Made by a program: the position numbers and the translations under genes. Shown here piece by piece: positions 49,041 through 58,481 of a stretch of 64,000 bases of DNA. Each line of letters opens with the position of its first letter. The stretch's first letter is position 1. The notes below the pieces were generated by a model. That model made no database searches. It was not told where the DNA came from and saw only the letters and a list, made by a program, of their open reading frames with translations. The stretch comes from an uncultured Muribaculaceae bacterium (lineage in GTDB: Bacteria; Bacteroidota; Bacteroidia; Bacteroidales; Muribaculaceae): NCBI GenBank assembly GCA_910579995.1, contig CAJTWH010000001.1, forward strand, positions 80,884 to 144,883, in the 5' to 3' direction.

Positions 49041-50936
49041 ATGAGAAAATGGCGCATTGAAGACAGCGAGGAGCTGTATAATATCCCCGGTTGGGGGCGT
49101 AATTACTTCTCTGTCAATGAAAAAGGTCATATTATCGTAACTCCGCGTGTAGGATTTGCCTCGGTAGACCTTAAAGATGTGATGGACGAGCTGCAGGTGC
49201 GCGATGTGCCGGCTCCGGTGCTGCTCCGTTTCCCCGATATCCTTGACAACCGTATCGAGAAAATCTCCAACTGTTTCAACGTGGCCTCGGAGCAATATGA
49301 CTATCAGGCCAAGAACTATATGATTTATCCAATAAAGGTAAACCAGATGCGTCAGGTGGTCGAAGAAATCGTGAGCTACGGCAAGAAATTCAATATCGGC
49401 CTTGAAGCCGGCTCCAAACCCGAGCTTCATGCCGTGTTGGCCACCAACATCGCTGAGAATGCACTTATTATATGCAACGGATATAAAGACGAGTCGTATA
49501 TCAATCTCGCGCTGCTTGCCCAGAAAATGGGACGGTGTATCTACATCGTAGTTGAGAAGCTCAACGAGCTGCGTATGATAGCCGACCTCGCCAAGAAGCT
49601 CAACGTGCGCCCCAATATCGGCATACGTATCAAACTCTCGAGCACCGGCTCGGGAAAATGGAGCGAGAGTGGCGGCGACCAAAGCAAATTCGGCCTCAAC
49701 TCGTCGGAGCTCCTCGAAGCTCTCGGCATACTTGAGCGCCGCGATATGAAGGATTGCCTCAAGCTGATCCACTTCCACATCGGCAGTCAGATCAACAAGA
49801 TCCGCGTGATAAAGAACGCCCTCCGCGAGGCTACCCAATTCTATGTCCAGCTCTCGAAGCTCGGATATGGAGTGGAGTTTATCGACATAGGCGGCGGCCT
49901 CGGGGTAGACTACGACGGCTCGCGCAGCTCTTCAAGCGAGAGCTCGATGAACTACTCCATTCAGGAGTATGCCAACGACGCTGTCTCGGCCATAGTAGAC
50001 GTCTGCCAGAAAAACAATCTCCCCCAACCCAATATCATCACAGAGAGCGGCCGCTCGCTCACGGCACATCACTCCGTGCTTATTTTCGAAGTACTCGAGA
50101 CAACCCAACTCCCTATCTGGAAAGACAATGAGGAGCTCGACCCGGATGCCCATGAGCTCGCCCGCGAACTCTATGATATATGGGACCGACTTGACAGCAA
50201 CGGTATCTTTGAAAGCTGGCACGACGCGCTTCAGATACGCGAGGAAGCGCTCGACCGGTTCAGCCTCGGCATGCTCGACCTCAAGACCCGCGCCCAGATA
50301 GAAAAACTCTTCTGGAGTGTGGCGCGTGAGGTAGGCGAGATTGCCAACAGCATGAAGCACGTGCCCGACGACCTGCGCAAAATAGCCAAGATGGTGCCCG
50401 ACAAGTACTTCTGCAATTTCTCGCTCTTCCAAAGCTTGCCCGACTCTTGGGCTATCGACCAGCTTTTCCCGATTGTGCCCGTGTCGCGCCTTGACGAGAA
50501 GCCAACCCGCACCTGTACCATTCAGGATATCACCTGCGACTCCGACGGTAAGATCGCCAACTTCATCTCCCCGATGGGCACCTCATCATCGCTGCCCGTG
50601 CATACTCTCAAGCAGGGTGAGTCGTATTACCTGGCCGTCTTCCTCGTGGGTGCTTATCAGGAGATTCTCGGCGATATGCACAATCTCTTCGGCGACACCA
50701 ATGCGGTGCACATCAGCGTATTCAAAGACCACTATGAGATTGAGCAGATAATCGAGGGTGAGAGCGTGGATGAGGTGCTCGACTATGTGCAGTACAATCC
50801 CAAGAAGCTCGTGCGCAATCTCGAGAGCTGGGTGACCCAGTCGATGAAAGCCGGCACAATCACTCCCGAAGAGGGTCGTGTGTTTATCAGCACATATCGT
50901 TCGGGGCTCTTCGGCTACACCTATCTTGAAAAATAA
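49041..50936 (+). CDS. speA: Biosynthetic arginine decarboxylase
   Basis: A 631-residue PLP enzyme that makes agmatine from arginine, the first step of putrescine and spermidine synthesis. The PLP lysine is K99 in YPIKVNQ; SpeA motifs IGLEAGSKPELHAVLA, HFHIGSQI and the late GRSLTAHHSVLIFEV, plus the C-terminal VGAYQEILGDMHNLFGDTNAVH, are clear. Length matches the family. truA follows 3 bp after the stop. An N-carbamoylputrescine amidase-like gene at 60863 may act later in the same pathway; agmatine deiminase is not in the window. Confidence 0.95.
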   Translation: MRKWRIEDSEELYNIPGWGRNYFSVNEKGHIIVTPRVGFASVDLKDVMDELQVRDVPAPVLLRFPDILDNRIEKISNCFNVASEQYDYQAKNYMIYPIKVNQMRQVVEEIVSYGKKFNIGLEAGSKPELHAVLATNIAENALIICNGYKDESYINLALLAQKMGRCIYIVVEKLNELRMIADLAKKLNVRPNIGIRIKLSSTGSGKWSESGGDQSKFGLNSSELLEALGILERRDMKDCLKLIHFHIGSQINKIRVIKNALREATQFYVQLSKLGYGVEFIDIGGGLGVDYDGSRSSSSESSMNYSIQEYANDAVSAIVDVCQKNNLPQPNIITESGRSLTAHHSVLIFEVLETTQLPIWKDNEELDPDAHELARELYDIWDRLDSNGIFESWHDALQIREEALDRFSLGMLDLKTRAQIEKLFWSVAREVGEIANSMKHVPDDLRKIAKMVPDKYFCNFSLFQSLPDSWAIDQLFPIVPVSRLDEKPTRTCTIQDITCDSDGKIANFISPMGTSSSLPVHTLKQGESYYLAVFLVGAYQEILGDMHNLFGDTNAVHISVFKDHYEIEQIIEGESVDEVLDYVQYNPKKLVRNLESWVTQSMKAGTITPEEGRVFISTYRSGLFGYTYLEK

Positions 50937-50939
50937 GTA

Positions 50940-51692
50940 ATGCGTTGGTTTATGACACTTGCCTACCGTGGCGCTCCTTACCACGGCTGGCAGGTTCAAC
51001 CGGGGCAGACTACAGTACAGGGAGTGCTCGAAGGAGCACTCTCTACCTTATTGCGCACTAAAGTCGCCATAACGGGAGCCGGCCGCACCGACGCCGGAGT
51101 CAATGCCCATGTGATGGTGGCGCATTTCGATACCGATGACACCGTCGACGCCTCCTCTCCGACATTTATCCGCAGTCTCAACAGCCTCATCGGCTACGAT
51201 ATAGCAGTATATTCCATTGTGAAAGTGAGGCCTGAGGCTCACGCCCGCTTCGACGCCACAGAGCGCAGCTACCGCTATTTTGCCACAACACGTAAGAATC
51301 CTTTCGCCCGCGACCTCGCATGGAAATGCTCCCCGTCTCTTGACTTCGACGCCATGAACGAGGCTGCCGCCCTGCTTATCGGTCGCCGCGACTTCACATC
51401 TTTTGCCAAACTTCACTCCGACGCCAAGACTAATATATGCGACCTGCGCCGGGCAGCCTGGCACCGTATAGATGAAGACTCATGGTATTTTGAAATCGTC
51501 GCGGACCGCTTCCTGCGCAACATGGTGCGCGCCGTGGTAGGCACACTTGCCGATGTCGGGCGCGGAAAAATGGCTCCGGCTGACATTCTCGAGGTGCTGC
51601 GCCGCGCAGACCGCTGCGCTGCCGGTACCTCCATGCCGCCCGAAGCCCTTTTCCTCTGGTCTGTCTCCTACCCCGAGGAAATCTTTATTTAG
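50940..51692 (+). CDS. truA: tRNA pseudouridine synthase A
   Basis: A 250-residue TruA that modifies U38-U40 in the anticodon arm. The catalytic Asp is D51 in GAGRTDAGVNA; YRGAPYHGWQVQP at the start and RFLRNMVRAVVGTLADVGRGK near the end are diagnostic. It is translated close behind speA. Its 3' end overlaps the convergent DUF3857 gene by 8 bp. Confidence 0.95.
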   Translation: MRWFMTLAYRGAPYHGWQVQPGQTTVQGVLEGALSTLLRTKVAITGAGRTDAGVNAHVMVAHFDTDDTVDASSPTFIRSLNSLIGYDIAVYSIVKVRPEAHARFDATERSYRYFATTRKNPFARDLAWKCSPSLDFDAMNEAAALLIGRRDFTSFAKLHSDAKTNICDLRRAAWHRIDEDSWYFEIVADRFLRNMVRAVVGTLADVGRGKMAPADILEVLRRADRCAAGTSMPPEALFLWSVSYPEEIFI

Positions 51693-53844
51693 GCCGCACT
51701 ACAATCGAGGCCTTGTTGAAATCGGCAGAGGCGTCTAATACGCTCAGAATGTTTTCCCAAGACTCGGCAGGATATATCGAACGCGGATAGCGCTCTACCA
51801 CACGTATGGTCACAGTTGCGCCGTCGCTTTCGGCGCTTGCGTTGAATGAGGCCTCCGGTACTATTATCGACCGGTTGAGATCTTGCAGACTTTCTTCGAC
51901 AAGTTCGTAGCCTTCGGGAATGTTTACCACGATCGTACAATCGTATTTATGCGGGCCTTGGTCGATGATACTGATGTCACGTACGCGTGCGTCGCCCGAA
52001 ACGACACGCTGGCTGCCGGTAAATCGGCCGATGTTTAACATCAGATTATTTCCGGCTTCTGTTACAGCACCGTTCACGCTACCTTTAAAGCGAATCTCGG
52101 TGCGGGGTGCGTCGGGAACTACACCGGGGGTTATCACCTCAAAAGAGTCAAGTTTGAAGTCCTCGGAAGCCCAAAGGTTTTCAGTAAACTCTTTGGCTTT
52201 GTTATTTCTTTTTTCCTCTTCTCTCACAAGATCGAAGTTCTTGAGGTCATTGATAGGCTTCTGACCGAGAAATCTCTCATATTCATCGCACACACTACGA
52301 CGCGACAGCATGGCGCCGCTGAGATTCTTTGGATATCCGGAAAAAGAGATGTCACTTTCTACAGCAAGTGCTTCTTCATTGTCAAAGTCGAGTGTAATCA
52401 CTGATTTGACTTTCTGCTCATTATCTGTAGCCTTGGTGGGTGGCAGGGTGCCATATTCGGCAAAATTCTCGAGATTTGTAACCTCGGGGCTACCGTTGAA
52501 CATGATAAAGGCCTCGCGGTCGTAATTTTCAGGTATAAAGCCGGGGAGACGCACGATATTGGATGAAGGAATGTAGAATCTGCCGGCAGCGCGCACCATG
52601 TATTTAGCGTCAGAGAAGCGTACAAGTTCTGACACGGGAGCCTGCAATCGAGAACTGGTGACACCGGTGCCTACCATAATCTTTCCAAGTTTTTCAATAG
52701 CTTTGTAGAAAGAGACAACCATCACGCGATCCTGCAGAGTTTCGTTGTTCTTGATCATGGTGTATGACATTGCCAACCAAGCGGCGTCGCATATTTCCTG
52801 CTCGGTGGCTTCGGGGTGGCTTTTCATCCAATCTTTTGTGATGGATACAATGCTGCTTACAAGCTTGTTGTCGGGTTTGGCCTTGTTGAGCGCCTGTACG
52901 ATATCATTCATCAGGAAGCGCGGATTGATAAGGCGTATGCCACCGATACGCGAGCCGAGGGGGACAAAGTCTATTTTGCCTGTATTGTTAAGTATATGTA
53001 TGTCGAGATAAGGCATTTGGCGCGCGGCGGTGAAAAACGGCATTTCTTCGTCGAGCGATTCCATGTTTTCCATCTCAAGGAAGAGGCGGTCACGACCGTC
53101 GACTTTGGTGAAGCGGTTGATTGCCGGAGCCCCGTTGTATGCCCCATATTCAAGGGTAAGCTCGGGAGCGATACGGCAGTCAAGCATGAAATTCTTTGTA
53201 GGATATTTTGAAAGGAAATTTACCTTCTTGGAAGGCAAAGACTTCTCGTCGATCCAAAAGTCGTAGAAATAGAAAAAGTCAAGCACATCGCCCGGTTCAA
53301 GACCTTCGACGGCCACCTTGTATTCATCGTCCTCGTTTTTCTTGCCTTTGGTAAGTGTCAAAGCTTTCGACATGTCTACTTCGGTGGTTGTGCCATCGGG
53401 TTTGATTACGCGGGCTCCGAAACATGGGCGGTATTTTACGATGTTATAATCTTCGATTGTAACATCGTAGTCGGCCGGGACATTGAATTCGGTGAAATAC
53501 TCGGCTGCGGCTGCGTCGTTGATTTTCACCATATAGCGGCGAAGTTCTTTGCTTGATATCGCGTTTGAATTCCTTATGCGTGTGCGGGCGAATTTAACCG
53601 GATTACCGTCTTGGTCATAGTCAGCTGTAATGCTTATATATCGCGCTATATAGTTGGCTGACTGGTTTTGGTATATACTGTCGCTGAGGTCGGCGTTGGG
53701 GTCGAATTGTGGTAGGTCCATTGCCCATACCTTCTCTGCGGTTTTCTTGTAGAAATTTTTGTCGATGGCGCCATGGACGGCAGGGATCGACAGCAGTGCA
53801 GCGAATAGAAGCACCAAGCGGGAGTGTGAGATGACAGTTTTCAT
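51685..53844 (-). CDS. DUF3857 domain exported protein
   Basis: A 719-residue exported protein (signal peptide about 1-25, IPAVHGA). The N-terminal part has a DUF3857-like beta domain (about 60-260; VKINDAAAAEYFTEF ... YNIVKYRPCFGARVIKPDGTTTEVD). The middle is a transglutaminase-like helical region (ATEQEICDAAWLAMSYTMIKN), but I see no GDCK cysteine, so it is probably inactive. It sits 2 bp downstream of a DUF3857-transglutaminase gene that keeps the catalytic triad, so the two likely act together in the periplasm. Substrate unknown. Confidence 0.82.
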   Translation of the reverse strand: MKTVISHSRLVLLFAALLSIPAVHGAIDKNFYKKTAEKVWAMDLPQFDPNADLSDSIYQNQSANYIARYISITADYDQDGNPVKFARTRIRNSNAISSKELRRYMVKINDAAAAEYFTEFNVPADYDVTIEDYNIVKYRPCFGARVIKPDGTTTEVDMSKALTLTKGKKNEDDEYKVAVEGLEPGDVLDFFYFYDFWIDEKSLPSKKVNFLSKYPTKNFMLDCRIAPELTLEYGAYNGAPAINRFTKVDGRDRLFLEMENMESLDEEMPFFTAARQMPYLDIHILNNTGKIDFVPLGSRIGGIRLINPRFLMNDIVQALNKAKPDNKLVSSIVSITKDWMKSHPEATEQEICDAAWLAMSYTMIKNNETLQDRVMVVSFYKAIEKLGKIMVGTGVTSSRLQAPVSELVRFSDAKYMVRAAGRFYIPSSNIVRLPGFIPENYDREAFIMFNGSPEVTNLENFAEYGTLPPTKATDNEQKVKSVITLDFDNEEALAVESDISFSGYPKNLSGAMLSRRSVCDEYERFLGQKPINDLKNFDLVREEEKRNNKAKEFTENLWASEDFKLDSFEVITPGVVPDAPRTEIRFKGSVNGAVTEAGNNLMLNIGRFTGSQRVVSGDARVRDISIIDQGPHKYDCTIVVNIPEGYELVEESLQDLNRSIIVPEASFNASAESDGATVTIRVVERYPRSIYPAESWENILSVLDASADFNKASIVVRPK

Positions 53845-53846
53845 AG

Positions 53847-55670
53847 TTAGATTTCTTTCAGTACTATTTTAGCTGCGCAGGCACGCAGAAGTTTGTTGAC
53901 GTCGGCATTATAGGTTTTCAGTGATTCGAATGGTATTTGGTTGTTTTTTACTATGATGTTGAAGGTGCGTTCTACGCTCATTCCGTCGTCGCTGAGGCGC
54001 GATGAGAGTTGCCCGTAGAGCCATTCGTTGTCGATATTTACATCTTTGGGTAAGTCGGCTACAGTCATTCCTCTGGGGATATGGAAGCGTAATTTGCACC
54101 GCTGCACAATGCCGTCGATTGTGCCTCCGACGCTCCGTTCTTCGTCGGTGATGATTTTGAGCTTGCTGATCTGTGTCGACGGATTGAGGTCAACGTATGT
54201 CTCGCTGCCGGCTTTTTTTACAGCAGTGGTGATGAACGACTTGCCCGAGAGAATCACTTGGTCTGTTTTTACCTCGGCCTCACATTCGGTGGCTTTGCTG
54301 TCGGTCAGAGCGCTTGCATATAAGGTCATATAAAGGCCGTCGCGCTTAGCCGGAGCTGTATTGTCGGTCATATATTTCACTGAAGAAGCATAACTGCCGC
54401 TGAAAATCATCTTGCCGGCCGATACAAGAGCTCCGCTTTCGGGGTCGATGGCCAAGTCGATGTCATGGCTGAGGTAGTCTGTATCGCTGGAATGTCCGGG
54501 GATAGTGTCTATAAAGCAGTTGTCAGGACCGTCTTCTACAAGAGCCTCAGATCCCCATATAAATCTCGGTCGGCTGCCCGCAGGTGTATAAGTGGCGGTG
54601 CCGTCGATATATTCAATTCCGTTGTCTCTGACGACGGCGCATATCATGTGGTTGCCCGAAGAGAGACTGGGCGCTTCACTCCACAGAGTCGATACCGAAT
54701 TTGTCCCGACCCATGCAAGGCGCGCGTCGAGCCCTACGGCACAGAGCATTGCCTTGAGCAAAGAGGCACTGCATTTACAGTCGCCGAAGCGCTTGCGCAT
54801 TACCTCGGATGGCAGGTCGGGGCGGTGGCTGTATTCGCCATGCTCGACTGCGACATAGCGGATGGTGTTGTGGACATAGTCTGTTATGGCGGCGATACGG
54901 GCACTGTCGGTAGTGCAGTCGGCTGTGACTTCGCGTGCTTTGGCGATTACGGTTTCTGCACCGGGGTCATTGTCAGGTAAGTAGCCTCGCAGGTATTGAT
55001 AAAGCTCGTTGATGTCGGCAAAGTAGCCGGAGATAAGAATCTGCGGCATGGTCTTGTTTATCGATGGCCCGTCGCTGTAGTGTTTGGGACTGCTGATATT
55101 ACGCAGGGTGTAGGTATAAATAAGCTTGTCTCCTTTGTTGCTGACCAGCTTCTCATAACTGCCCTCCGGCAGGTTGCGTTCGGTAAAATTGAATCGGCCG
55201 GATATGGATGTGGGAAGTTCTATTGTAATGGTTTTCTTCTCAATATCGTAATTCTCTGCCAGATATAGCTTTGTCAGAAATTCAGGCCGGGTGTAGGTGC
55301 TGTTTATCGTTGCTTTTGCTTTCGCTCCTGCTTTTTTGAGCTCGACGGCTATGATACAAGATTTTGAATCAGAGAAGAAAATATCGTCGCTGAAGTATGA
55401 GCCGTAAGATTGCTCTCCGCCCGAGGCTTTGATTTTGACATAGTCGTTGTAATATGCCTGAGCGAAAGCTGTGGCCGCCACGCGGTTGGCACGGAAAGTG
55501 AATTGCGTGTCGTAGTTTATCTCCTTTACCTTGCAGCCGTCTTTGTCGGGCACAAATTTGATGTACTCGTTGAGCTCTTCGATGACTACGTTGGGCTCTA
55601 CGGCAGCTTGGGAGAGCATACCTATGAAAATGATGGTATAGAGTGCTAATGCTATTCTGACTTTTTGCAT
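53847..55670 (-). CDS. DUF3857/transglutaminase domain exported protein
   Basis: A 607-residue exported protein (signal peptide about 1-23). A DUF3857 beta domain precedes a transglutaminase-like core with the triad C298 (FGDCKCSASLL), H341 (GNHMICAV) and D356 (EYIDGTA). A C-terminal beta domain follows. Enzymes of this kind could crosslink or cleave peptides; the reaction is not known for the family. It is the first gene of a two-gene operon with the neighbouring 719-residue paralogue. Confidence 0.88.
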   Translation of the reverse strand: MQKVRIALALYTIIFIGMLSQAAVEPNVVIEELNEYIKFVPDKDGCKVKEINYDTQFTFRANRVAATAFAQAYYNDYVKIKASGGEQSYGSYFSDDIFFSDSKSCIIAVELKKAGAKAKATINSTYTRPEFLTKLYLAENYDIEKKTITIELPTSISGRFNFTERNLPEGSYEKLVSNKGDKLIYTYTLRNISSPKHYSDGPSINKTMPQILISGYFADINELYQYLRGYLPDNDPGAETVIAKAREVTADCTTDSARIAAITDYVHNTIRYVAVEHGEYSHRPDLPSEVMRKRFGDCKCSASLLKAMLCAVGLDARLAWVGTNSVSTLWSEAPSLSSGNHMICAVVRDNGIEYIDGTATYTPAGSRPRFIWGSEALVEDGPDNCFIDTIPGHSSDTDYLSHDIDLAIDPESGALVSAGKMIFSGSYASSVKYMTDNTAPAKRDGLYMTLYASALTDSKATECEAEVKTDQVILSGKSFITTAVKKAGSETYVDLNPSTQISKLKIITDEERSVGGTIDGIVQRCKLRFHIPRGMTVADLPKDVNIDNEWLYGQLSSRLSDDGMSVERTFNIIVKNNQIPFESLKTYNADVNKLLRACAAKIVLKEI

Positions 55671-55756
55671 ACGGAATGATTGGTTTGAGGTGAGGATGAA
55701 AGCTGCCCTACTCCGAAGGCTTTGAGATATCTATTTTCCTGTAATAATGGCAATTT

Positions 55757-56821
55757 TCATTTTTCAAGATAAAAATTTTTATACCATTGTGCAAAATTAC
55801 GAAGCCCGTTCCTCAATGGTGTTGAGGGCTTGAAGCCGAAGTCGTGTTCAAGAGGAGATGTGTCGGCGAATGTCTCCGCAACATCTCCGGGCTGCATAGG
55901 CACAAGTTTTTTGTGAGACTCAAAATCGTAGTCGTCAGGCAGTACGCCGGCGGCTATCAGTTCCTCTTGAAGTATATTGATGAAATCAAGAAGATTGTGT
56001 GGCTCGTTGTTGCCGATGTTATATATTTTTGCCGGTGCGACAGGAAGGCCGTCGGGGCCGGTCTTGCGCTCCGGAGCGGTGTTCATTACTCTGACAATGC
56101 CTTCCACGATGTCATCGATATATGTAAAGTCGCGGCGGCAGTTGCCGTAGTTGAAAATCTCTATTGTATCGCCTTTAATAAGTTTGTCGGTAAAGCCGAA
56201 ATAGGCCATATCAGGTCGTCCGGCCGGGCCGTAGACCGTGAAAAACCGAAGACCTGTCGAGGGTATGTTGTAGAGCTTGGAGTAGGCGTGAGCCATGAGC
56301 TCGTCGCTTTTCTTGGTGGCGGCATAGAGTGATACAGGATCATCTACCTTGTCGTCGGTGGAGTAGGGTATCTTGCTGTTTGAGCCGTAAACAGATGAGC
56401 TTGAGGCGTAAACGAGATGTCGGACACCGTCGTTGCCTCCGTCGTAAGAGTGCCGGCAAGCCTCGAGGATATTGTAGAATCCTATGATATTTGATTCTAT
56501 ATAGGCGTCGGGATTGATGATTGAATATCTCACTCCGGCCTGTGCTGCCAGATTCACCACAATTTCCGGCTTGAAATCATCGAAAATACCGGCTATAAGA
56601 TTTTTGTCGGCGATGTTGCCTTTAATAAAACGCCATGTCGATGAATCGTTGTTTTCACAAGCCGCTTCTATGAGTCCGAGACGGTATGATTTTATCGCCG
56701 GATCATAGTAGTCGTTCATGTTGTCAATACCCACAATATCATTACCTTGCCCGGTATTCAATATTCTCAAGGCAAGGTTGGCTCCAATGAAACCGGCTGC
56801 TCCGGTGATAAGTATTCTCAT
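55757..56821 (-). CDS. UDP-glucuronate 4-epimerase-like NAD-dependent epimerase
   Basis: A 354-residue short-chain dehydrogenase/epimerase: NAD motif GAAGFIG (7-13), active-site Y166 and K170 in SLYAATKKS, and GLRFFTVYGPAGRPDMAYFGF, typical of UDP-glucuronate 4-epimerases. It would make UDP-galacturonate from UDP-glucuronate for capsule or LPS. It starts 3 bp after the UDP-glucose dehydrogenase stop, so both steps are encoded together. Other nucleotide-sugar epimerases look similar; this activity is the best fit from context. Confidence 0.88.
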   Translation of the reverse strand: MRILITGAAGFIGANLALRILNTGQGNDIVGIDNMNDYYDPAIKSYRLGLIEAACENNDSSTWRFIKGNIADKNLIAGIFDDFKPEIVVNLAAQAGVRYSIINPDAYIESNIIGFYNILEACRHSYDGGNDGVRHLVYASSSSVYGSNSKIPYSTDDKVDDPVSLYAATKKSDELMAHAYSKLYNIPSTGLRFFTVYGPAGRPDMAYFGFTDKLIKGDTIEIFNYGNCRRDFTYIDDIVEGIVRVMNTAPERKTGPDGLPVAPAKIYNIGNNEPHNLLDFINILQEELIAAGVLPDDYDFESHKKLVPMQPGDVAETFADTSPLEHDFGFKPSTPLRNGLRNFAQWYKNFYLEK

Positions 56822-56824
56822 TGG

Positions 56825-58153
56825 TCAGTCTCGTTTGAATATATCGCGGGTATATACTTTTTCCACGACATCATCAAGCGCAGAATCGTAGCGGTTGGCT
56901 ATTATTGTCTGCGACATGGATTTGAATTTGTCGAAGTCATTTACAATCACACTGCCGAAGAATGATGTGCCGTCTTCGAGGGTAGGCTCGTAGATGATTA
57001 CTTTGGCGCCTTTGTCCTTGATACGTTTCATCACGCCTTGTATCGACGACTGACGGAAGTTGTCGCTGTTGGATTTCATAGTCAGGCGGTATACGCCGAT
57101 TACGATCTCGCGTTCGCGGCGGGCGTCCCATTCGCTCGATCCTTCGTAGTAGCCGGCCATGCGGAGTACTTGGTCGGCAACGAAGTCTTTGCGCGTGCGG
57201 TTGCTCTCTACAATGGCCGACATCATGTTCTGGGGCACATCGGCATAATTGGCGAGCAGCTGTTTGGTGTCTTTGGGCAGACAGTAGCCTCCGTAGCCGA
57301 AGGATGGGTTGTTGTAGTGTGTGCCGATACGAGGATCGAGGCCGACACCGTTGATTATCGACTGCGTGTCGAGGCCTTTGATTTCGGCGTACGTGTCGAG
57401 CTCGTTGAAGAAGCTAACCCTGAGAGCCAGATATGTGTTGGCAAACAATTTCACCGCCTCAGCCTCGGTGAGACCCATGAAGAGTGTTGGAATATCAGTC
57501 GCCAACGCTCCTTGCTGCAGCAGACGGGCGAAAGTCTCGGCCGCGTCGCGCAGGTGATTGCCGGCGATGGCTCGGATGGCGTCGTTCTCGGCGCTGTTGT
57601 TGTGCTCGCTGATTTTGGGATAGCCAACGATGATACGCGAGGGGTAGAGGTTGTCGTAGAGCGCACGGCTTTCGCGAAGAAACTCCGGCGAGAAGAGAAG
57701 ACGCAGTTTGCGGCCGCTTTCTTTGTTCGCGGCGAATTGACGGGCATACTTCACATACAGCGAGCGGCAATATCCGACAGGTATTGTCGACTTGATGATC
57801 ATAGTCGCCTCGGGGTTGACCTCAAGCACAAGGTCGATAACCTCTTCAACATGGCTTGTATCGAAGTGGTTGAGCATGGGGTCGTAGTTGGTGGGCGTAG
57901 CTATTATCACGAAGTCGGCGTCGCGGTATGCCGAGGCTGCGTCGGTGGTGGCCTGAAGGTCAAGTTCCTTCTCCGCAAGGTACTTCTCTATATAGTCGTC
58001 TTGGATAGGGGATATCCTATTGTTGATTTTATCTACTTTGTCAGCAATTACGTCGACAGCAGTAACATGTTGGTGCTGAGCCAACAGCGTCGCTATTGAC
58101 ATACCAACATATCCGGTGCCTGCTACGGCGATTTTATAATTTCTGTCTTTCAT
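56825..58153 (-). CDS. ugd: UDP-glucose 6-dehydrogenase
   Basis: A 442-residue UDP-glucose/GDP-mannose dehydrogenase: Rossmann GTGYVGMS (12-19), catalytic C291 in FGYGGYCLPKDT, and K236-like KLFANTYLALRVSFFNEL. It oxidises UDP-glucose to UDP-glucuronate with two NAD+. It precedes the epimerase gene. A TATATTTG -7 box is at 58158-58165 on the minus strand, 4 bp from the ATG. Confidence 0.9.
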   Translation of the reverse strand: MKDRNYKIAVAGTGYVGMSIATLLAQHQHVTAVDVIADKVDKINNRISPIQDDYIEKYLAEKELDLQATTDAASAYRDADFVIIATPTNYDPMLNHFDTSHVEEVIDLVLEVNPEATMIIKSTIPVGYCRSLYVKYARQFAANKESGRKLRLLFSPEFLRESRALYDNLYPSRIIVGYPKISEHNNSAENDAIRAIAGNHLRDAAETFARLLQQGALATDIPTLFMGLTEAEAVKLFANTYLALRVSFFNELDTYAEIKGLDTQSIINGVGLDPRIGTHYNNPSFGYGGYCLPKDTKQLLANYADVPQNMMSAIVESNRTRKDFVADQVLRMAGYYEGSSEWDARREREIVIGVYRLTMKSNSDNFRQSSIQGVMKRIKDKGAKVIIYEPTLEDGTSFFGSVIVNDFDKFKSMSQTIIANRYDSALDDVVEKVYTRDIFKRD

Positions 58154-58157
58154 TCCG

Positions 58158-58165
58158 CAAATATA
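58158..58165 (-). promoter_or_regulatory. -7 element for ugd
   Basis: TATATTTG on the minus strand; a -33 partner is not clear. The remaining intergenic stretch to 58469 is AT-rich, with no gene or clear repeat seen. Confidence 0.4.
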
Positions 58166-58469
58166 ATTAAAAATTTTCAGATTTGATGAAATGAACTCAT
58201 TTAAGCTTATTCTGAAATGTTAATATCCCGAGTATTTGAATCCTTTTCTTCTCACTCATCAATCATTTTGGCACCCCAAAACTCATTCTTCGTGCTCAAA
58301 AATGATTTCAAATCTTTCGTAATCTTAAAATTCCAATAAGTTTAAATGAGTTCAATATGAAATGGAATATAACTTAACTTATCGAGGACATGGCTACAGT
58401 ATGAGTTTCAATAAGATGTAAATCTTGTTAAGATTGCTTTAGTGCTTTCTTTCTCTCGTGTGGAATTGC

Positions 58470-58477
58470 TAATTTTG
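58470..58477 (+). promoter_or_regulatory. -7 element for the TonB receptor
   Basis: TAATTTTG, 4 bp before the ATG at 58482. No clear -33. Confidence 0.4.
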
Positions 58478-58481
58478 TAAT

